From: Beroe forskalii
Taxonomy: Eukaryota > Ctenophora > Nuda > Beroida > Beroidae
DNA length: 64,000 nucleotides
Direction: 5' to 3'
NCBI GenBank assembly: GCA_011033025.1
Contig: WFMF01000084.1
Span: forward strand, 124,001-188,000
Shown here: positions 48,778 to 61,400 of the stretch, piece by piece
How the letters are laid out: the number at the start of each line of letters is the position of its first letter
Position numbering within the stretch: the stretch's first letter is position 1
The notes under the pieces: generated by a model
Told to the model about the DNA's origin: nothing
Seen by the model: the letters and a program-made list of their open reading frames with translations, nothing else
Databases searched by the model: none
Position numbers and translations under genes: made by a program

Positions 48778-51700
48778 CAGTTTCCAGCGGACCATCTCCA
48801 TCCATGACTCCCTTTCCTCAGGGGACGCAGCCTGGATGTAGTACACTCTCTTGGGAACGCTCAACCTGCACAAATACCTTTATGTTTTGTGTTACATGAA
48901 CATTGAACAAGAGAGGTAAGTGTCCGGAAGGACAACATGAATAAATATGGGAAATATTTTCAAAATATTTTCTTTTGGCACAGCATTTTTGTTTGATTTT
49001 TATTGAGGGGAGGGGTAAAAATTTAAACTGTCGGGGGTTCAGATAACGTAAACCATTTAATGGCTATATTTCAATTTTCAAATAATTGTTGTGTGCACAT
49101 GGGAGTGAGGAGTAAGAATAACTTACGTAAAACCGTTGGCGAACGTATCATCTGCATTGCAATCCAGCGCCTTGGACAGGTCGACGATACCCTTTGGAGT
49201 GGTGGAATCTTTGTTTGAGTAGTACCGCATCCAGTTCTTCTGAATGACGAACCACCGGCTCTTCCAGCTCTGGGCGAGGCAAAAGTCACGTGACGTGGGT
49301 GGAGAATGAGTATACACTGAGTGATTGGGCGGTTGAAAGTGACGTCATTATCATGGATTAAGCTGGTAAATGTATGATGTGGAACCGCCTTCTTTACTCG
49401 GTGTACACTGCGCTGTGAAAATCAGCAGATCAGCAGATAATCAGGGAAATGTGATGTGTTATCATCTTATCAGTTATCATGTTGATAGCAGCGTAGGAAA
49501 CTAATCGGCGACGTACAAAAGTATGTAAAGTACACTAAAAAATGCGAATTAACAACACTGCATACAACACTGCATACTATATCGAAGTATACGTGCAGTA
49601 CCAGGCTTGCGGTGATGTGTCGAACTCCTACTTGCGCAGCTTCTCCATGCGCGGCGTCATCGTGTGCGGTTCACTGCCTGTCATTAACAGATAGTGAGCC
49701 GCGCACGATCACGCCGCGCATGGAAAAACCGCGCACATAGGAGTTTGACACGCCCCTGTTAAACTACGCAACTTTTCCTGCAGGTACGTTACCCACGTAC
49801 CGGTCATCTTATCCGGAATTACCTTGACTCTGTCCCCACGCTTTGTGAGATACCCCGTTTTCTGACGGATTTCAAAGTTGGGATCGGATATCTCGTTAGC
49901 TGCCGAGTGTATGTCCGCAGGCCGAGCTCCTGACTCGATGTGATTTGATATCTCACCGTAATAGGCTGAAATTATGAGACTGGTTAGTGGTTATAGATCA
50001 CTCAATCTATTCAATCAATAATTTATGAAATTACTATTCGTTAAATCAATTTAATTCACGAAAATATTCCACGGTGCGTAGCCTACTGAGGATTCTCAAA
50101 ACGACACAACACCTAATTTTACAAAAAAAAACCCTATTTCACCAAATCACCAACCTTTGTCATCATCAAATGTTTCTCTGGGGTAGGGGTATCTCAGCTC
50201 AACTTGAATCACTTCTCCCCCGGTCCCCTCTCTACCGTCCCTAAAACATGCTGATGTCAGTACGTAAAAGTGGTGTCATTAGGTTGAAAGTGGGCAGTGG
50301 TGTCAGCGCATAAAGTCGTTAAAGTGGTGGCAATACGTAAAAGCGATGTCAGTCCGTTAAAGTGGTGCCGGTACGTTAAAGCGGTGTCAGTACGTTAAAG
50401 CGGTGTCAGTACGTTAAAACGGTGTCAGTACATTAAAGCGGTGTCAGTACGTTAAAGCGGTGTCGGTACGTAAAAGCGGTGTCAGTACGTTGAAGCGGTG
50501 TCAGTACGTTGAAGCGGTGTCAGTACGTTAAAGCGTTGTCAAATGTCAGTACGTTAAAGCGGTGTCAGTACGTAAAAGCGGTGTCAGTACGTTAAAGCGA
50601 TGTCAGTACATTGAAGCGGTGTCAGTACGTTAAAGTGGTGTTAGTACGTTGAAAGTGGGCAGTGGTGTCAGCGCATAAAGTCGTTAAAGTGGTGACAATA
50701 CGTAAAAGCGATGTCAGTCCGTTAAAGTGGTGCCGGTACGTTAAAGCGGTGTCAGTACGTTAAAGCGGTGTCAGTACGTTAAAACGGTGTCAGTACATTA
50801 AAGCGGTGTCAGTACGTTAAAGCGGTGTCGGTACGTAAAAGCGGTGTCAGTACGTTGAAGCGGTGTCAGTACGTTAAAGCGTTGTCAAATGTCAGTACGT
50901 TAAAGCGGTGTCAGTACGTAAAAGCGGTGTCAGTACGTTAAAGCGATGTCAGTACATTGAAGCGGTGTCAGTACGTTAAAGCGGTGTCAGTACGTTAAAG
51001 TGGTGTCAGTACATTAAAGCGGTGTCAGTACGTTAAAGTGGTGTCAGTACTTTAAAGCGGTGTCAGTACTTTAAAGCGGTGTCAGTATGTTAAAGCATTG
51101 TTCTGAAAAACCCTCTCTACCGTGCCAAGAGCTGGGATATTCTCGAAGTGTTCGAGGAGTTTGCCGAGGTTACTGAACTTGTGTCTCCCGAACAAGTAAC
51201 CGTCACCCTTCCACAGAACAGGGAAATGTTTCACGTCGTTCGGATACCTGAAGGACCCATCGTAAACCATAACCGAAAGGATGTCGTTCAGAATGAGAAT
51301 TTCATGACTCGGTGCTGTGAATTAAATATGCGGGAATTTCGCATTTATCTATCCATATCAAAAAGATCCACCAACATAAATTACGAGTTTAGATTCTGCT
51401 ATACATGGAAAGGGGATAAGCTTACTTCACAGAGACAGTGAGATCGTCAGGCCCTCCTTTACTGTAATTCCTGAGGAGGTAGCTACCAACTTTGTTAGTG
51501 CCTATCAGGATGTGTTCTGCAGCGTTACGGTTCATGTTGGGGTGGTACCATCTGAAATACAGAACAATGAGTTGCTATTGACAACAGGTGTGTCAATGCC
51601 AACAGTTGGAATGAGATTGATTGGAGCAACACTGTATACCAATCACATAAAACAATGAATCAATTAACAGAATTACGATGCAAATTACAATTATTTTAAC

Positions 51701-52796
51701 GTAAAACATGAAATCAGAGCACTAAAATCAGGGTTTGATGATTGATGGGGTAAAATGGGTTTATAAAACCAATAAATCCTTATGCCTTACAATATCAAAT
51801 TCTTAGTTGTAAAATTCACAAAGAGTCTCTATTTTGACCCAAAACTTTGGCTACCAGTACCAATTCGTATATTTTTTGAAGTTCGTGTTTTCCCGATTAC
51901 CCGATAACTCATTTTACCCCATCGCACCCTTTACTTATCCAATCGCTAATTGTTGAAACTAGAATATAGAATCATTACATGATTTTAAGGAGTTCGAGGT
52001 CTAGAGCAGGGTAACACTGACTTCCCCCGGAACTGCTCTCGGAACTGGTTGACATGCTGCTGGATCCACCACCAGGGGACTGGGGTGAGTACCATTTGCT
52101 ACCACCCAACCGCGCCATGGTAACTTGATATTGTGAAGCTTCCTTGTGTTTGAAGTATTTGACTGCCTTCCTTTTTGTCCTTTCCGATTCAAACTGATTT
52201 GGATTCTGAACTCCATAATTGGTGGCGCTTCATTCTGGAAAATGACATATAGCTGCTCTCAAAATCAGTACGATTAGTATAACGAAATCATGACATGATT
52301 ATTTTGAATCCGTATGAAAATCAATGATAATTATCACAATTAAATTTCATTGGTAATAACAAATTTAATTTTATGTACATAATCAAACGAGTACACCATA
52401 TTATTATGCCCCCTACCCCCTATTATGTCAAACGCGCACACCATATATACTTTCAGACACAAAATCACTTAAATCAATTTTTCTGATCAACCACCTTGAT
52501 CTGACACCGAATATATTGGAGCTATCCGATCACAAATTTAACACAAAACCCTTCATTGCACACCTGATATTAACCAGTTCCTGAATGAGTGCCGGGTACT
52601 GTTGCACGGAACACAGACTACTCAGTGAGGAGGATAGGGAGGAGGGGGTACTCGACATCCTCCTGATCCCTAAAATACTCCCACTATTCCCACTACTCCC
52701 ATCTCCTTCCTCCTGCCAGTCACTCGCACTGCTGACAGAGGACATGCTCGACACGGACATTGTCCGCTCGACGATGTGCTTGAAAAGACTGGACAT
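48778..52796 (-). CDS. DAPP1-like: SH2-PH adaptor, DAPP1 (Bam32) family
   Basis: Exons in order: 52564-52796 (start 1a), 51426-51551, 51121-51247, 50155-50227, 49823-49965, 49127-49269 and 48778-48865, about 311 residues, with at least one further C-terminal exon not found. Residues 1-77 are Ser-rich. SH2 starts at WYH (79-81), has GSYLLRNYS with the phosphotyrosine-binding Arg105, then VKHFPV and LLEHFENIP. A linker with RYPYPRE matches the HPYPRK of vertebrate DAPP1 and has a Tyr-Tyr pair (188-189) near where DAPP1 is tyrosine-phosphorylated. PH spans about 223-311: GYLTKRGDRVKSWKSRWFV carries the basic K-x(n)-K-x-R-hydrophobic PI(3,4,5)P3-binding pattern, and ESWMEMVRWKL is the C-terminal helix. 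All junction phases agree. Family members are recruited to the membrane by PI3K products and Src-family kinases. Introns hold MITEs and minisatellites. The family assignment is firm; strict orthology is inferred. Confidence 0.9.
49323..49391. mobile_element. GGCGGT/TGACGTCAT MITE copy
   Basis: Reads gggcggttgaaagtgacgtc at the left and ggaaccgcctt at the right, the same layout as 8101-8164. It lies in the intron between PH exons of the DAPP1-like gene, about 55 bases upstream (in gene direction) of the exon at 49127-49269. Confidence 0.55.
49617..49751. mobile_element. 135-bp palindromic MITE-like element
   Basis: Left gtgtcgaactcctac pairs with cataggagtttgacac on the right; further in, ccatgcgcggcgt pairs with acgccgcgcatgg and cgtgtgcggttcact with agtgagccgcgcacg. 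It lies in the same DAPP1-like intron as 49323-49391 and shares the GCGCGGCGT core with 1240-1358 and 14059-14179. Confidence 0.75.
50245..51105. repeat. 19-bp minisatellite filling a DAPP1-like intron
   Basis: About 44 copies of ggtgtcagtacgttaaagc (minus strand, sense to the gene: gctttaacgtactgacacc). A longer block starting gttgaaagtgggcagtgg at 50283 recurs at 50648, so a unit of about 365 bp was itself duplicated. It occupies almost the whole intron between exons 51121-51247 and 50155-50227. Confidence 0.9.
51979..52118 (-). CDS. DAPP1-like: alternative first exon 1b of the DAPP1-like gene
   Basis: An ATG at 52116-52118 opens 46 codons (start MARLGGSKWYSPQ, then a Gly/Ser-rich run) ending CYPALDLELLKI plus AT, with a donor gtaatgat. 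Exon 1a (52564-52796) likewise is Ser-rich and ends QYPALIQELVNI plus AG at gtgtgcaa. Both leave two bases and both would splice to the same SH2 exon at 51551. The shared YPAL-x-x-EL-x-(N/K)-I ending suggests the two arose by exon duplication and are used alternatively, giving proteins of about 311 (1a) or 280 (1b) residues before the missing tail. Exon 1b could not follow 1a in one transcript without another acceptor. Confidence 0.65.
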
Positions 52797-55401
52797 TATA
52801 TGCGCCTGTGTGGAGAGTAGTCAGACTGAATTTACTACAGAACTTTTGTGGAAAATGTGCAGAGGGAGAGTTGGATTCTCACGTTTTGCATACACTGGAT
52901 GGCTGAATGAATAATTAAACTGAAAATCGTCCTACTCATTAACATACGAATAGCTTAAAAACTATCAACATTAACAACTGAAAACATAAACTTGCAATTG
53001 CAGATGAATTTCCAAGAAGGGAACGTGAACAGGCGAACACTGAACAGTATCTGAAAGTATGGAGAAATTGAACCTTGAAAGTATAATTTCGGTGTGGAAG
53101 GTGAAGCATAGCAATAAAGATCGTGAAAATGCAAAACTTTTGTAATCTGACCCCGTACAGAATTCAGAAAGTGCTGAATGTTGGTAGGAAGCAGTGAAAT
53201 TCAAACCATTTTGCAATACATCGAACTGCATTTTTACAATCTGTTACCTGAGCCGTGAAGGTATCATGTATGTACCTACACTTTACCTTCCTAAAACTAA
53301 ACTTTGTGCACAAAACTTGAAATTATAGCGTCCTCATCCTTCAGTAACAACGTATCAGGTAAGCGTAAGCCAATGACGTAGCCAGAGGGTATGCAGACTA
53401 TGCATTGCATACCCTGAAAAAGTCCCTTGCATAGTCTGTAATTCCGAGAAAAAGTCTAATCTTAGCTAATTAGGCTTAATTTTACTGCCAGATGCATACC
53501 CTAGAAACATTTTGCATACTCTGTCCTCAAACCTTAGCCACGTTACTGGCGTAAGCAAATACACCAACCAAATACATCTACAAAATTGAGTCTACAAAAT
53601 TTTGTACATGAACATTTTATACAATGTGCACGAATATCAGAATGTACACAGAAACGAGAGCCCACTCAAACCGCAAATAGACTACGATAATGATATTATC
53701 TGCATGCCTATAATGCTCATGATAAATTACTCAACATGTAGAGAAGTGTTCTATTTCAACTTCCTTCATACCGTCAACTACCATCATTGATCGTGCCGGT
53801 CTTACTTGTATACAGTAATGCCATACAGGCTGACGTAAAAACTGCTCCATTGATGTATCATGTAACCGGAACTCGGAAGGCACACATTGGTACTTTTGGA
53901 ATGGTAAAGCAAAATGCGCAAGTTTTCAGTTTCCCATTTTAGTCATCTCCCGTTAATATACCTAAAACCTGCTAGGTAGTGTATATCGATTAAAACATAG
54001 TACCATGTCTCTACATTTTCTTAACAGAGTTTTTCCTAATTTCTACAAAACGTCAATGTGAACTCACGTGCACTTCACAAATGGAAAACGGCCAGAAACT
54101 GGACTTAAATCTACTATAAAAATAATATCTTCAACGTTATAGAGTTTAGACATGTCAGAGTTACGAAAAGATAAATTCATACAAACAACAAAACCATCAA
54201 CTCATGAAAACGATTATATATGGTACAAGGAAATTTAATTAAAACATTTTACATGGAACTTTTTGTTATCAACTTTTGCAACATAATTTATAAATTGAAA
54301 AATGTGCTGCGTAAAAATTCTCAACTCTCTTGAGCTCCTTAAACTCAAAATGCCAAACTTTTTTCAAAGTCTACAAATTTCGCCCTGAACATAGAACAAG
54401 TTTCACAAACTTTTTGTGCTTTTTAAGGGCTCGAAAATGCACGGATGACCTTTAATTAAGCAATCCAAAAGTGCTTTGCTTTGGCACAAAATGTCATCTA
54501 ACAGCACAAAATATTTGAAAACTATAGCGTCAAAAATCAAATTTTCACCAAGAACTCTCAATTCTGCATGTTCATCGAATTTAATTCAAATACAAATACA
54601 TTTCTCTATGGATATTAAGTGATATTTTCATGAAAATAGATTTCCAGAGGAAATATTGAATATGATGTAAGTCCTCAAAGCATTTAAAATAAAGACCTGA
54701 AAACAATAGGGTGCCGTATATTTTCGTTGTCTTCGAAATTCGATTTCGCCTGTAAAAACTGCAAAATTTAAAAATTTGTCAATAAAAAGCTCAAAACTTT
54801 TGATTGGATTGACCAAATTCTAGTTCCAATAATTCAAAAAAAAACCATTAGAATCCAGAAACTTAGATATTATGATAAGATATATTTTGTTTCACAGGGA
54901 TCACTTGAAATAGAAATGTATTGAACTGAAAAGACTAAAAAAGCAAAACGGCAAAAATATACGGCGTCCTTCTTTATGTCCGCCCATTCTATACCAAAGA
55001 TAGATTTAATTTTAAGATTTTTTGTAGAGGTCAGATCAAAAATTCGAGAGATAAACTTTAAATTCAAGCAGCCTATGAAAACGCTGATTGGTATAACAAT
55101 TCATAAATATAATCTGTACTAAATTTACTGAAAAGGATGTTAAACGATGAAAAGCAGAAAAACCATTCCAATGTCGAATATCAAAAAGTTTATCAAAACT
55201 GCTACAAGTACATTCAAATCTTACAATTTTCGCGAGAAATACGTTACCTATCCTCACTCAATGAAATATTAACATGCTTTACTATACATCTACAAATTTT
55301 CCATTCAGCCACGTCTATGATAATGTATTGGTCCATAAATGAAGTTCCTCTTTTTTCTCCTTAAACTATTCTGAACGACTGTCCTTTCCCCCGCTAACAC
55401 C
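52797..55401. other. intergenic; no gene seen
   Basis: AT-rich spacer between the DAPP1-like start and the stop of the upstream minus-strand gene. In the minus direction a cacacag acceptor-like site lies about 10 bases before the exon 1a ATG, so an upstream 5'-UTR exon is possible. A fragment at about 54035-54075 (atttctacaaaacgtca ... gaactcacgtgca) resembles the interior of the big palindrome. Confidence 0.45.
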
Positions 55402-58400
55402 TTACGCAGCGCTGTCTTCCGACACAGCATTTCTCCGAGGTACTTTAGCTCTTGGGGACCGGTGGGGCGATCTCCCGTACACCTGTTTCAGTCTGAGACT
55501 AACGCGCCGCGCGATTTCACTTCTCCTCCGTGGCTTAGCCTCCACGACCATCTCCCCAACTCCATCCTCCTGCACCTCCTTCTCAGCCTTATCAGCGAGA
55601 CCAGACGCGTCTTCGCTCGGAGCAAGGCCGCTATCCAGCGTTGTTTCCTTATCATCACCGTCTTCTGACAGCTTATCCGGACAAATCTTCTTGCTGGGCG
55701 ACTGATGCTCCCCCTCGGAGGAGGGTCTCTTGACCCCGTTACCCGGAGACTTGTCAAATGTTACATTCTGCGAAGGGGAGTGCCCTGCTGCAGTGAGATC
55801 CACAGCAAGAGGGGAAGGCACCGCTACTCGTAACCCCTTGATTCCCTTCCTACACGGGGATATGAACTTGGTAGGCGAGGGGGACATCCTCTTGAAGCGG
55901 CCACTCACCCGCACCCCTCTCCGGGAGGGGGACCGGACGAACGAGCTCCGTCCTCGGCTCTGGTTCATGATCAGCTCGCTGTGCGAAACTGGAACTTCCG
56001 ACCGGCGTGATCGGGAACTGGTCCCAGCAGGTCGCTGGAGATCCTCAAACAGTCCCCTCCGTGAGTTCTCCGCCATGCGGTCTTGTAGCATCAGACTTGT
56101 CTCATGGAGAGATTTGATAAGATCATGAGTTGCCTGCGGGTAAGTGCAGTAAAGTTCTGAGAATTCGACCATTTTCACATGAACAACAGGCAGATACGAT
56201 TGCCCACTCAGTAATACTTTAACATTTTCATGATTCGAACTAGTTACTAGGTATATCTCACGATTTCTACAACAGTAGAACTTCAATAGTATTTGATACT
56301 TCAGCCAAACTTGATTAATGGGATATTGGATTGAATTCAGTTGCAAGACAGCAATTAATCAAGGACATTCATTAATTTTATTTTTCTGGTAAATTTACAT
56401 CCATAAAGCAACGCCCTGTAATTGGGTTACTTTCCACAACTATCGTCATGGGACAGCCGTAAGCGTAGACTACTTCTCGAAACTTCGTCCATTTTCATGG
56501 AAATTGCTTCGAATTAGTTCGATACCTCTCTTACTTTTCGCTTGTAAAGGGAATGAAAAGAATCCACCGCAAAACACTGACTAGTCACTAGTCACGAACT
56601 AGTCACTTGTTACAAACTAGTCAACTAGTCACAAGTCACTAACTAGTCACAAGTCACTAACAATTCACCAAGCACAAGTCAGTCACAAACCTGCTGCTCC
56701 CCACACGTGCTCTCGTTGAAGCCCAAGTTCCTTCCCGACCTCCTCCTGCTACTCCCCCCATGGTGGTGGTACCCCGCCCCTGGGTGATACCCCGCCCCCG
56801 CGGGCTCCACGTAGCCCAGGATGCTGTTGTTCAGGTCCCGCAGGGTCCGGGAGAGGGGCGGGCTGAGCGGCGCTGCCGGGATCGTGGTGCGGGAGGATTT
56901 CCGTCGGGACAGGTTCTCTGAGAGGGTGGCAAGATATGAGCCCTCCAATGATGTGAGCGCTGGACGGAGTGTGAAGTGACGTTTGGTGAGCTTCATATAA
57001 CCATGCTAGTGTGCGGGGAATGGATTATGGAATATTCAGCTAGCGACAGTTGATCTTGATATATCCACCTCCAGGTAAGGTTCTGGTTAGGGCCAGGACA
57101 GAGATAAAGCGCCGGGCAGCCAATCTTGTAAGGCGAAAATGAAATATCCAACGGTGTATTATATACCTACGTCCATGTTTAGTATTAATAACAATCTTCT
57201 CGTATCTTAATTAAAGCATATTACGCTTATAACGCATATTCCTCAAGCCGCCGCAAACCTAATTTCTTTATCACAAAAGCTATGCTGAGACTTGAGGGGT
57301 CTTGAAATATTTTTCATACTTTCGCAAAAAACACGTTTTAAGAAACCTTTACACGGCATTACCCTCCAGACCAGCCCTGAAGGTTCCTTACGAACCGTAT
57401 GAAGGTCGAAGGAAAAACAGGTTTGGATATCCTTCTTTGCAAAAAACATTCGTTTAAACGTGGTTTGGGTCACATGATAGATCTAAGTATCGATCAGCAT
57501 TGTGCGTCACGATCTGACCACTAGGACAAGTGCTGCGGGTAGTTTTGTGGTCATGTGATAGAGTGATAAGATTATCGCATTATAGTTCAGGAATTTCGTA
57601 AAATAATACAGTAGTAGCGCCGATATCATAATAAGGTCCTCATTTTTCATAGTTTACTCGGGAGTTTGCATCTACTCACACGCTCCTCTTTAAAGCACAT
57701 CAAACTCTACTTGATGAAACCGCTAACTGTGGGTGCCTCATCAATTGAATGAAATTTTACTGTGCTAAAATGATAAGGTACCCACTCTTAACGACGTCCT
57801 CAATGAGGGGGGGGGGAGTCTGGCCAATGCGGACATAGGGGGGGGGGTGTTTGACCAAATGCGGACGTCCGCAGTTTATGGAAATTTTGGTCAATTTGAC
57901 AGTTATGAATGTATGATTTCCTATTGATCGATTTTGTACCTCTAATGACGACTGAATCTATGCAGAGGAAGACATTAATGAGAATGACGCAATTATCGTG
58001 GTTTGATAAAATGTGATTAACCGTTCATTGTTGCGCGGACAGAACACCACTCGGCCAAAAAGCCACCCGGACATAACACAATCATAGAGCACAATTGTAA
58101 AACGAGATTATGAACCTCATATTTCATGCAAATAAACGGGATTCGGTCAAAATTCCAGTGTCTATTGCTTGGTAATCGCTGCAATTTGAGCGGAAAACAT
58201 ACTCAAATTTTGGCGGTAAAGTTTTGCTCCAGGTAGGGCCAAAGCACTCTGCATTGCCAATGCTGGATGCACGACCGGTATGTGATTTAATGAGTCAAGC
58301 GCAGCAAGGAATGGAGCGCGCGCAAGGCGCGCGTTCGAAAGCTGTGAGAGGCAAAGTCGTTGTTGTTTAAAAATGTCTGCGCGGCCGACGTTAACGTACA

Positions 58401-61400
58401 AAACTTCATAAAACTGTGACCGATTGTGGCACGAAAAACGAAGCCGTATTTACTAATGCTCATTTCACAGACGTTCAATTCTATTAAGACTGATGACAAC
58501 GTAAGGCCAATTGAGAGCTGTATCATGATCATAGTAACAATATGATATTAGGGAAGCAGAAACTTTATCTCGTAATAATTCACTTTATCGCAGAGATAAG
58601 GGTTAGAATTAGGGCTTCAAGGCAGGAATAAAGTACCGCGGAGTAAAATTTCGTGAGGTGAAAAGTCATACGTGCCTCGGATTCATTCTCCTCATGCAAT
58701 AAGAGCAACAACAGCACAGTACCACTATGCACTGTATACCAAATAACATCCACACCCAAGAGCTAAGAAGTTGAAATTCCAGGGAAGCTGTCATACGGAG
58801 ATTTGATTTGCTCAAAACAGCTGGTGGACATACGGACTGTTCAATGCAGTGGATATCTGATATAATATACAAAGTAATTGCATTGATCATATGTGAGAAC
58901 AAAAGTTCATCAATGATATTAGGCACTCCGCAAATTCTACATAATAAAATTGTTCTTTTTGTTACTGTAGTCTCATCTACCATAAAACCATACTATCACA
59001 ATTCTTCCGCAATTCTTCTGCAACGTGACTCGTTTTGTACCTATGTGTGCTCATAGGTTGAAAACAAACATCGCAAAGTAGGTGCAATGGGTAAGTAGAA
59101 AGGGCTCGGCAAAAGATAATTCAGGGCTTCGAAGATGCACAACATAGTCCCCATTGATTGTAATTTTCAAGAGAGATGGGGGAAAGCTAGCTCCTGGAGA
59201 ATAAACTGTCCGAAAAGGAGCTATGGCACAATGCTCAGTTTTTTCTACCTATCCTTTGGACCTACTTTCTGACGCGTTGCTTTCGACCACGGCCCTTGAG
59301 AATAAATGCATGTAACCCGTGTCAATGTGCGTAATAAATCTTAATCGAGAGCGAATCAGAGCATATTACCATATATTTGACGATTTAACGATATGATAAT
59401 GGACGGTAGATAAAGCGACTAGGCCCCTCACGTATCATCTGAAGGTTAAAGGTCACGAATATCAGTTAATATGTTTTTATGATGTTAAATCGCAAATATC
59501 ACAGAATGGAGGTGAGATTGACCACTTAACAGTTGCTTACACATAAAACACATATTTCTCATGTAGTCAACAGGAGTGGTCACACTCCAATATTGCCATT
59601 CGTCATTAATATTGGTATGAGTAGGTTTCAATGGAATACTCTTAGGTTTGTCCAACATAACGTTTCTGTTGCCACACCATATGTCCGGATTTGATTTGAT
59701 TATATTATGGGCATTACAATACGGTGATATCAGCCCTATATCTATAAACACCAGACGTGAAGCACTATTTTCAAATAGTGCAACGAAATTATCTCGCGGG
59801 TTTTCTCTTTCTTTTTGTCTGCCACACGTCATTTTGTTACAATAAGTACATAAAATCAACAGGAGACGTAAATATGGAAGCGATTTTGCGTGGTATGTCA
59901 CGCGATAAGTCGTAACGCGTGGCATGTCACGCGATAAGTCGTAACGCGTGGCATGTCACACGATAAGTCGTAACGCGTGGCATGTTACGCGGTAAGTCGT
60001 GACGTGACACGTTTGTCCTTCCCGCGATGAGTCTCAAACCGGCCACAGAACGATGTCTCGACAGTAAGCTCTTAAAAGCTTTTATTGCAGAATGTTCCTC
60101 AAAAATATCTCAAAATATGTATAAAGTAGGTTCAACATATCGATAAAACGAATATTCAAGAAAGTGAGAACTTGTAAACAGCCACTAAAACAGTATCATA
60201 ACTCCATACGTCTTTACTCTTTGGTTTGTAAAATGCGGCGATTAACAATTATACATCGCTAACAAATTAAAACGTTTTAGATTGTTCTCTGATACATTCA
60301 TCATACCAGTGCAAAAGTTAATCTCTTGAAGAAGGTTTGGGATGTTGTAATTATGATTGATATTTGTTCATCCAAAATTTGATGTGTTTGCCTCAAAAAA
60401 TTGTCCGAGTGGTCGACAATTTTTTTCTAAACACCGCTTCTGTAGCTGAAAGCACTTTTGGTGGAATTACTCATCAGCCATACCTGTGATATGGCTAAAA
60501 CTATAAGGATTCACTTGAGTATCTCTTTTTTGACCACCCCGTTTAAGTCCAATATAATGTTCGGAACTTGACATATCATATCGTAAGGTATTTTCGAAAG
60601 CTCAATATCTTACCCATAAATTTATCCTAGATCTCTAGATACGATTCGTCACGGTTATGCTAGATCTCTAGATACGATTCGTCACGGAAGATTAATTCTT
60701 TACTAACCAAGACTAAAATACCCAACTAGATATATAGCAACTATAGAATACATATCAGAGTGATTTATTCTCTCAATACAGTTTTCTTTTATCTGAGTGA
60801 GGAGTCAAGTGAGTTTCAGCTAATTTAACCGTTATGAATAACGAATATAATACCACTAGAGTGCAGATAACCACAGTGCAATATCAGGGCGTATTGCACT
60901 CTCGTGATTTTATACGCTAATATAACTCCCCAGAAGTGATATTATTGCACTAATATGCACTCGGCTAACGCCTCGTGCACATTAATCAAGTGTACTAATC
61001 AACACTCGGCTTCGCCTCGTGTGATTAGTACACTTATTGGCACTCGGCTTCTCCTCGCGCAATAAGTTCAATAATACCACTATGCGTCGTTATGAATAAC
61101 GAATATCACTGTCCTGCTAAACGCAGGAATTCTATTTAAAATGACGACGGTGATTTTATTTATTACGCTGATCTTACGGCTCATAGCGGTATCGTTGAAG
61201 TGATTGCATGAGGAAATGCGGTGTGTTGGTTTAAATATAAATCACCCGAGGGGAAGCCGAGTGTAATTTAGAGCAATAGTCTCACTTTCATGGCGTTATA
61301 TTGTGCCACCACTTGGAATACTCAACTAACCATGACACAGCAGTACCTGCTTTGAACGGGATTGGTTTACTCTCAATACAACTCATACCTGTAGAACGGA

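Larger units (their letters stand above)
60004..61388. other. intronic sequence with hairpin cluster
   Basis: Continuation of the long intron upstream (in gene direction) of exon 56691-56917. Apart from the repeats at 60627-60687 and 60890-61260 nothing recognisable is present. Confidence 0.4.

Noticed and set aside
51121-51441. 97-codon plus-strand frame at 51148-51441
   Set aside because: Antisense to the SH2 exons, which have conserved SH2 residues and splice sites on the minus strand.
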